A stretch of 63,865 nt of DNA, taken from contig FR882595.1 of assembly GCA_000435715.1 (NCBI GenBank), positions 227,572 to 291,436 on the forward strand, given 5' to 3'. Under the pieces are notes generated by a model. It made no database searches, was not told where the DNA came from, and worked only from the letters and a program-made list of their open reading frames with translations. This DNA comes from Firmicutes bacterium CAG:145. Lineage in GTDB: Bacteria > Bacillota > Clostridia > Peptostreptococcales > Anaerovoracaceae. The position numbers and the translations under genes were made by a program. Within the stretch, counting starts at the first letter, position 1. Each line of letters opens with the position of its first letter. Positions 59,027 through 63,865 of the stretch are shown here, in pieces.

Positions 59027-60718
59027 ATGAAAAAAATTAGGAGATTGGGATTATTGATCTTAATGATGGCGACAGCCGCCACATCCGTGTCTTGGGCCGG
59101 CAGTATAGTGGCCATGAAATCTGTAGTCACGGAGTACAGCGTCTATCAGGACGTGATGAATTGGAACGCGGGAGTAAGCAAGATGAATTATTATACTCTG
59201 AACGGAGAGACTGCTTTCTGCGTTCAGGCAGGTCGGGCGATAAGAGGAGCCGGAGGTGAAATTTTCTTTGTAGGTAAAGAGAATGCTTTTGATATAGATT
59301 TTTCCGTGGCGGAGGCCTCAAAGGAAGATTCTCTGCAGTCAAAGATAGCCTATTTAGGCTATTGCTCCAAGGAGTCGCCGTCCATGGAAGACTATGCTTT
59401 TACCCAGATGATGATATGGCAGACTTTGCCTGAATGCGATAAGACTGCTAACGGCACAGATGCATCAGGAAGATACAGATCATATTTTGCTGATGAGTCT
59501 GTGAGAGAAAAATATGAGAAATGGAAGGAACAGATTGAACTTTCCATAGAAAGATGGGATGTAAGGCCATCGTTTGGCGAAGAGCATCCCGAAATAGAAG
59601 GAGGAAAGAAAGCAGTAGTGGAGGATGAAAATCATGTGTTGAAGTATTATGAGAATTTTTCTTATGAGAAAGATGGCGTCAAGGTGAGTCACTATAAAGG
59701 CGATAATTTTATCACAGCAGAAGTATCATATGACTGCTGTGGAGAACTGGTGATAATGAATGAGAGAGAACTTAGAAGTGCCGGGGCAGAGAAGTATAAA
59801 TCATATGCAGCAGTTAATTATCTTTATCAGACAGAGATGAGTCAAAATATGTCCGTATACGGGCATAGCAATCCCATAGGTATGGAGATGGGATTCAGGA
59901 TAAAACCCATAGGTGAACTTGAAATAATGAAGGAAGCGGAAGGAGGCTTCATAGAGGGAATAAGTTTTGTGATAAAATCAAAAGACGGTTCGTATGAAAA
60001 AACGGTCATGACGGATGAGGAAGGAAAGTTCAATCTTCAGAATATTCCTGCGGGTAAATATACAGTCACAGAAACAGTGCCTGACGGATTTGTCGCTAAC
60101 CAGCCGCAGACTGTGATTATAGAAGCGGGAAAAAAGAACGTCATTAAATTTGAAAACAGGTTTCAGCGGGGAATCATAAATTTAGAAAAACGAGGAGATA
60201 TATTTACAGGCAATGCCAGCGATGAAGAAGAATATGAGCCGGTAGCTACGGAGAAAGGATTAGAAGGGGCAGTATATGAAGTGATAGCTTGTGAGGACTT
60301 TACGGCATATGACGGTACTTTTCTTCAAAAATCAGGAGATGTAGCAGATATTTTGACCACAGATCAAACCGGGAAGGCCAGATCAAAAGAGCTTTATCTT
60401 GGAAGATATACATTGAGGGAGATAAAGGCTCCGGAAGGTTATCAGACAGATAATACAGTATATGACGTAGAGCTGACTTATGACAGAGATTCGTTAACGG
60501 TAGAGACTTCCGTAAAAGTAAGAGATGATATGAAATATGGGAAGATGATGATGGCGTATGATTTCAGCCCTTCGGTCTTAGAGATGAGCAGAGACAGAAT
60601 CTTTCCGTCTGTACCAAAGACGGGAGATGAAAGGTATCTTCTGTTGAGCGTATCAGGTGGGCTGGCTGCTTTTGCGGCAATAGGGGTAATCTTGATGAGG
60701 AGGAGATACATAAAATGA
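59027..60718 (+). CDS. Sortase-anchored thioester-domain adhesin with SpaA-like repeats
   Basis: A 563-residue surface protein. Signal peptide 1-25. A thioester domain follows: Cys65 in TAFCVQAG and Gln127 in FTQMMIW are in the positions of the pair that forms the internal Cys-Gln thioester able to bind host amines covalently. Residues ~295-378 and ~382-505 are two SpaA/Cna-B-like domains (ISFVIKSKDGSYEKTV ... GKYTVTETVPDGF; LEGAVYEV ... GRYTLREIKAPEGYQT), probably with isopeptide bonds. The end is VPKTG (529-533), a membrane helix and RRRYIK, a cell-wall sorting signal. It is coupled to the next gene (ATGA). Confidence 0.85.
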   Translation: MKKIRRLGLLILMMATAATSVSWAGSIVAMKSVVTEYSVYQDVMNWNAGVSKMNYYTLNGETAFCVQAGRAIRGAGGEIFFVGKENAFDIDFSVAEASKEDSLQSKIAYLGYCSKESPSMEDYAFTQMMIWQTLPECDKTANGTDASGRYRSYFADESVREKYEKWKEQIELSIERWDVRPSFGEEHPEIEGGKKAVVEDENHVLKYYENFSYEKDGVKVSHYKGDNFITAEVSYDCCGELVIMNERELRSAGAEKYKSYAAVNYLYQTEMSQNMSVYGHSNPIGMEMGFRIKPIGELEIMKEAEGGFIEGISFVIKSKDGSYEKTVMTDEEGKFNLQNIPAGKYTVTETVPDGFVANQPQTVIIEAGKKNVIKFENRFQRGIINLEKRGDIFTGNASDEEEYEPVATEKGLEGAVYEVIACEDFTAYDGTFLQKSGDVADILTTDQTGKARSKELYLGRYTLREIKAPEGYQTDNTVYDVELTYDRDSLTVETSVKVRDDMKYGKMMMAYDFSPSVLEMSRDRIFPSVPKTGDERYLLLSVSGGLAAFAAIGVILMRRRYIK

Positions 60719-61494
60719 TTAAGAAAAAGACAGTGCTTTTATCGTTGATGATACTGATTCTCTCAGCAGTACCTGCACAGGCACAGGGCAGCAAAAACTG
60801 GTATGGCTGCCTGAAGATGCCGGAGATATCGGAAAGTATGATACTCAGATTAACTGATGAAGCAGGTATTGAGAGAGAAGTGGAGGGAAAGCTGAAAAGA
60901 ATAGATGAGACGGAATCTGAAGTCGTCTATCCATTCAGCGTCAAATGCCGCTTCTCAGGAGATAGGGATTCACAGTACTATTATTTAAATGACACAAAGA
61001 TAATGTTGGAGGATGATAAACCGGATTTTTCAGGATATAAAAAAATAATACTGGACCATTTGGAATTACCACCGGAGCATTTTGAGATAGAAGAAGGTCA
61101 TTGGACGGGTCCTTATATCGAAGAGAACGGGCAGACCGTCAGATATGCCGAATTCACGGGAACTGTAAAAAATTTAAAAGACTATACTGCTTATTACGGA
61201 GCTGAGGATGATTTACTTATCACAAGAGGACAGGATCGCAGCCCAGCTTTAGAAAGCGCAGAGGAAACACGTCATAATACGGGACAGGAAAAAGACGAGG
61301 TTGATGAAAAGAAGCCGGAGCAGAATAAAGCGCCAGAGGAGAATATTTCAGAAATTGTAAAGAGCAGCGAGGGGGGACGCATCTTGCGTCAGGGTACAGC
61401 ATATGTATATCTGGCGATCCTGCCGATTGCAGTTATTTTTTTAGTGGCCGCCATCTTTGTGAATTTAAGAAGAAAAAGATTAAATAGGGGTTAA
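60715..61494 (+). CDS. Membrane-anchored extracellular protein, partner of the adhesin
   Basis: A 259-residue type I membrane protein of unrecognised family. Signal peptide MIKKKTVLLSLMILILSAVP (cleavage after AQA, about 23), an outside domain with two cysteines near the start (NWYGC, SVKCRF) and beta-rich text, then an acidic, proline-rich stalk (~182-215), a membrane helix (~231-251) and a basic tail RRKRLNRG. ATG 60715 overlaps the adhesin stop, so the two are made together. It could assist display or folding of the adhesin (inference). Confidence 0.75.
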   Translation: MIKKKTVLLSLMILILSAVPAQAQGSKNWYGCLKMPEISESMILRLTDEAGIEREVEGKLKRIDETESEVVYPFSVKCRFSGDRDSQYYYLNDTKIMLEDDKPDFSGYKKIILDHLELPPEHFEIEEGHWTGPYIEENGQTVRYAEFTGTVKNLKDYTAYYGAEDDLLITRGQDRSPALESAEETRHNTGQEKDEVDEKKPEQNKAPEENISEIVKSSEGGRILRQGTAYVYLAILPIAVIFLVAAIFVNLRRKRLNRG

Positions 61495-61519
61495 CAACAA
61501 AGCGCAGCTGTGTTATAAT
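61491..61519 (+). promoter_or_regulatory. Promoter of the pantothenate kinase gene
   Basis: TTAACA (61491-61496), 17-bp spacer, TATAAT (61514-61519). The -35 overlaps the stop codon of the previous gene. Confidence 0.7.
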
Positions 61520-61592
61520 AATCCGGTCAATTGTTAAAAAAACGGCAATAGTTTCAGCATAGACTTAAGATCTCACAGAAAGGAACGGAGCA

Positions 61593-62435
61593 ATGAGTAT
61601 TGTTGTAGGGATAGATATCGGCGGAAGCACGACTAAGATCGCAGGTTTTAGAGAAGACAGGATGCTTATACCTGTACAGATTTCTGCCGACAGTGCGGTA
61701 GCATCTCTGTTTGGGGCTTTCGGCAAATTTTTATATGATAATGATCTGCAGCTTACAGATATAGGACAAGTCAATCTAACCGGAGTAGGAAGCAGCGAGA
61801 TAAGGCAGGACATATATGGAGTCCCTACTTTCAGGGTGGACGAGTTTTCTGCCAACGGAGTAGGCGGAGGTTACTTTGCGGGAAATAAGACTGAGTTCAT
61901 GGTCGTCAGCATGGGAACGGGAACTTCTTTCGTAGAGGTCAGAAACAATGTTCCACGTCATTTGGGAGGCATAGGCATAGGAGGCGGAACTATTACGGGC
62001 CTCTCCAAGCTCATGATCAACACCAATGATGTAGGAAAGATACAGGAATTAGCTTCAGGGGGCAAAGTAGGCAATATAGACTTGAGGATAGGAGATATAT
62101 CGAAGAATCCTCTGCCTGGACTTGATCTTGAGATCACTGCGTCTAATTTCGGAAAAGCTTCATCGAGAGCCAACTGTGAGGATAAGGCTGCCGGTATTGT
62201 TCATATGGTCATAGAGACCATATGCCAGACAGCAGTATTGATCTCCAACGGAACTGATATAAAAGATTTTGTACTCATCGGAAATCTGATAAACTTTCCT
62301 GAATGTTGGAACGTGTGCGAGATGATAAAGACTATGTATCCGCATGTGAACTTTATGATCCCCGAAGATGGAGAATATGGAACGGCTATAGGAACGGCGC
62401 TGGCCAACAAATGTTGCCTTAAGCCGGTGAAATAA
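61593..62435 (+). CDS. coaW: Type II pantothenate kinase
   Basis: Phosphorylates pantothenate, the first step of coenzyme A synthesis, with the eukaryote- and Staphylococcus-like fold. The 280-residue protein has the ASKHA nucleotide motifs VGIDIGGSTTKIAGF, VSMGTGTSFVEV and GGIGIGGGTITGLSKLM, and an ending GTAIGTALA. Type II enzymes usually resist CoA feedback. RBS AAAGGAACGGAG. It starts a transcript that also contains the DUF1461 protein. Confidence 0.9.
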   Translation: MSIVVGIDIGGSTTKIAGFREDRMLIPVQISADSAVASLFGAFGKFLYDNDLQLTDIGQVNLTGVGSSEIRQDIYGVPTFRVDEFSANGVGGGYFAGNKTEFMVVSMGTGTSFVEVRNNVPRHLGGIGIGGGTITGLSKLMINTNDVGKIQELASGGKVGNIDLRIGDISKNPLPGLDLEITASNFGKASSRANCEDKAAGIVHMVIETICQTAVLISNGTDIKDFVLIGNLINFPECWNVCEMIKTMYPHVNFMIPEDGEYGTAIGTALANKCCLKPVK

Positions 62436-62442
62436 ACGACGG

Positions 62443-63093
62443 ATGAAGAGGCAGATGAAATATAAAGTCTTTAATATTGCGGCAGCTCTCATAGCTGCCG
62501 TTTGCGTCATATGTATATCTGTGACGGCAGTTGTACTTGCCAGACCTCTATACTATTGGGACACAGATAATCTTCAGATACCGGAGACCTCCGGATATTC
62601 TAAGGAAATTTGTATAGAAAATTATGATGCGCTCATAGATTATAATTTGATAGGGGGCAGTGAAAAACTCGTCTTCCCATCTTTTAGCATGTCGGAACAA
62701 GGGGAAATACATTTTGCTGAAGTGAAAGAGATCTTTATAACCATGCAGGTGATTTCTATAGCCGGTATAATACTTTTTGCCGGCTTTATGCTTTACCGCA
62801 AGCTACACAGAGTACCTCGAGAAGGAACTCTCTGGATGCGTTTTACCGGCATCGTGCTGCTATCCGCAGTTATTCTGATCGGTTTGGCCATGGCTATAGA
62901 CTGGCAATGGTCTTTCGAGTTTATGCACAAAGTCTTTTTTGATAATAATTATTGGTTGTTCGATCTTAAATACGATCCTGTGATAACGATTTTACCTGAC
63001 CGGTTCTTTCTGCACTGCGGTATATTGATAGTATTGATATCTGTGACGCAGTCTGCGCTTCTCGAATGGGGATACAGGAGGATGAATAGATGA
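62443..63093 (+). CDS. DUF1461 integral membrane protein (TIGR01906-like)
   Basis: A 216-residue membrane protein with an N-terminal membrane segment, an outside stretch of ~75 residues (YNLIGGSEKLVFPSFSMSEQGEIHFAEVKEIF) and three further segments. The block FEFMHKVFFDNNYWLFDLKYDPVITILPDRFF is the family signature. No biochemical function is known. ATG 62443 has a weak ribosome site; ATG 62455, after AAGAGGCAG, is an alternative. It overlaps the next gene by 4 bases. Confidence 0.85.
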   Translation: MKRQMKYKVFNIAAALIAAVCVICISVTAVVLARPLYYWDTDNLQIPETSGYSKEICIENYDALIDYNLIGGSEKLVFPSFSMSEQGEIHFAEVKEIFITMQVISIAGIILFAGFMLYRKLHRVPREGTLWMRFTGIVLLSAVILIGLAMAIDWQWSFEFMHKVFFDNNYWLFDLKYDPVITILPDRFFLHCGILIVLISVTQSALLEWGYRRMNR

Positions 63094-63350
63094 GAGACAT
63101 TACTTTTAAAAATTTATTTTTCAGATATTATGACAGAAAAATAGCAGATGGAACTATAACCTTTTCAAAGCTTGGAATAACCAAGACTGACTTTACCAGG
63201 CTGTGCGTAGAAGAAGATTTTTTGTTCGATGAAGATACACTTATAAAGATATGCAATCTGATGAGGCTTACAGAAGAAGAGGAGACAGAACTTTTTGACG
63301 CCGCAGAAAGGCTCAGAAAGGAAAAAAGAGACAGAGAATACTATATATAA
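63090..63350 (+). CDS. Hypothetical protein, possible helix-turn-helix
   Basis: An 86-residue charged, helical protein starting MRDITFKNLFFRYYDRKIADGTITFSKLG and containing ITKTDFTRLCVEEDFLFDEDTLIKICNLMRLTEEEETELFDAA. The alternation of short helices resembles a Cro/C1-type DNA-binding fold, but no family can be named. The start overlaps the DUF1461 stop (ATGA), with AGGAGGATG upstream, so it is the last gene of that transcript. Confidence 0.7.
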   Translation: MRDITFKNLFFRYYDRKIADGTITFSKLGITKTDFTRLCVEEDFLFDEDTLIKICNLMRLTEEEETELFDAAERLRKEKRDREYYI

Positions 63351-63359
63351 AAATACGGC

Positions 63360-63379
63360 GCTGTTTCCACTCAAACAGC
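63360..63379. terminator. Weak terminator hairpin
   Basis: GCTGTTT (63360-63366), loop CCACTC, AAACAGC (63373-63379), then ACCTCTTT. It separates the 63090 gene from the convergent Fis-type fragment. Confidence 0.5.
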
Positions 63380-63416
63380 ACCTCTTTAACGAAAAAGTAA
63401 GGAATATAATGAGAGC

Positions 63417-63605
63417 CTATTTATACTTTTCAAGCATGCGGTAGAAGTTTTTTCGGGAGACGTTGAGAAGCTTTGCAGCCTTGCTTTTGTTGCCTCCGGA
63501 AAGCCGTATGGCTTCTTCAAGAAGCAGATGATAAAAAGGCTGATCGGCGGGGTGCTGCCGGACGGCAGTGATGTCTGCAACGATCTGATAAGACTGATAC
63601 TTCAC
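63417..63605 (-). pseudogene. Fis-type helix-turn-helix fragment
   Basis: A frame of about 62 codons on the minus strand ends in LLLEEAIRLSGGNKSKAAKLLNVSRKNFYRMLEKYK, a clear Fis-family DNA-binding helix-turn-helix as found at the C-terminus of sigma-54 activators. No AAA+ or sensor domain lies upstream; the frame closes at a stop near 63635. GTG 63605 has no ribosome site. It is most likely the surviving 3' end of a larger regulator gene, although a stand-alone small Fis-like protein is possible. Confidence 0.6.
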
Positions 63606-63815
63606 CGTATGGAAGATCTTCGGACGAAGGAATCATGTGTTTCTTTCTGTTACCACGACAAAGTAGACGATGAGACTTTGATTGCGGCTCAGAAGGAGCT
63701 GCAGAAATATCGCAATACCCTCGTAAGGGTAGCGGGGTATTCCGCATACTTCGTAGATCTTGAAAAAGATATTCAGGACAATATTATCGCAAGAACTCTT
63801 CAAAAAACTATGTAA
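63528..63815 (+). CDS. Short ORF with a glycyl-radical C-terminal domain
   Basis: 95 codons in frame. The C-terminal part, from about residue 50, reads LIAAQKELQKYRNTLVRVAGYSAY then FVDLEKDIQDNIIARTLQKTM. It matches the end of glycyl radical enzymes, with the radical glycine in RVAGYS and an intact terminus. The N-terminal part lies antisense to the Fis-type fragment and looks unrelated, so the true start may be ATG 63609 (68 residues). No good ribosome site is seen for either. It is either a relic of a full enzyme or a small spare-part protein like GrcA/YfiD. Confidence 0.6.
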   Translation: MIKRLIGGVLPDGSDVCNDLIRLILHRMEDLRTKESCVSFCYHDKVDDETLIAAQKELQKYRNTLVRVAGYSAYFVDLEKDIQDNIIARTLQKTM

Positions 63816-63846
63816 ATGAAAAGGGTATCTTTATAGAGGCAAAAAA

Positions 63847-63865
63847 ATGACTGCCGGCCTCAAGG
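63847..63865 (+). CDS. Possible gene start at the window edge
   Basis: ATG 63847 follows AGAGGCAAAAAA and opens MTAGLK before the window ends. Too short to identify. Confidence 0.3.

Noticed and set aside
1..63865. CRISPR arrays, tRNA and rRNA genes
   Set aside because: I saw no regularly spaced repeats and no recognisable tRNA or rRNA cores in the window.

Overview
The window reads as a chromosome segment of an anaerobic, monoderm Clostridia-type Firmicute. The grounds are AGGAGG-type ribosome binding sites, heavy AGA/ATA codon use, a T-box leader, a tig-clpP-clpX-lon-engB block, SerA/SerC, FeoAB, GlpP and a PyrK-dependent PyrD. A member of the Anaerovoracaceae (Family XIII) or a close relative is plausible, but I cannot prove the lineage from this sequence. 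No rRNA, tRNA or CRISPR array was found, and most of the segment is housekeeping.

Region by region. 1-6351 is the end of a pyrimidine operon (carB'-pyrK-pyrD-pyrF-pyrE-pyrB); PyrB carries a PyrI-type zinc domain at its C-terminus. 6527-11394 holds a small membrane protein, feoAB, a lipid kinase, a CmpB-type membrane protein and a PadR regulator. 11505-15095 is a divergent serine locus (serA against serC plus an ApgM-family enzyme) around a shared palindromic operator. 15092-22682 has dacA, uvrC, a DUF1292 protein, a COG2509 flavoprotein, dapB, a CYTH protein and a GNAT. 23073-30850 is tig-clpP-clpX-lon-engB-DUF1232-hpt and then pduL. 31238-34071 has a shikimate kinase, a phosphoesterase and an AGCS transporter. 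34200-34420 is an insertion-sequence remnant inside a 22-bp direct repeat. It is followed by an isoleucine T-box, two copies of a 30-nt perfect hairpin repeat and an eukaryote-like ileS. 38195-44383 has a CtpE-like P-type ATPase, a MATE pump, a membrane protein, a DJ-1 protein and a PHP phosphoesterase. 44448-47923 is a glycerol-3-phosphate operon that encodes its own antiterminator GlpP and has a strong terminator hairpin in its leader. 47945-50266 has a beta-CASP nuclease and uridine kinase.

The least ordinary DNA lies after 50266. An approximately 450-nt non-coding stretch (50521-50965) folds into four consecutive closed helical domains. Next is a reduced Tad/Flp-like secretion locus (51605-56008): a CpaB-like SAF protein, a divergent CpaF ATPase, two TadB/C membrane proteins and four small proteins that all begin M-K-(N/D)-L-I. 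The following P-type ATPase has a leader that matches a yybP-ykoY manganese riboswitch with an overlapping terminator. After it comes a two-gene surface operon: a thioester-domain, SpaA-repeat, sortase-anchored adhesin coupled to a membrane-anchored surface protein. The window ends with a type II pantothenate kinase, a DUF1461 protein, a Fis-type helix-turn-helix fragment and a short ORF that ends in a glycyl-radical motif.

The best candidates for an under-described system are the Tad-like locus with its MKNLI cassette, the thioester adhesin pair, the structured RNA region before the Tad locus, and the short glycyl-radical ORF.
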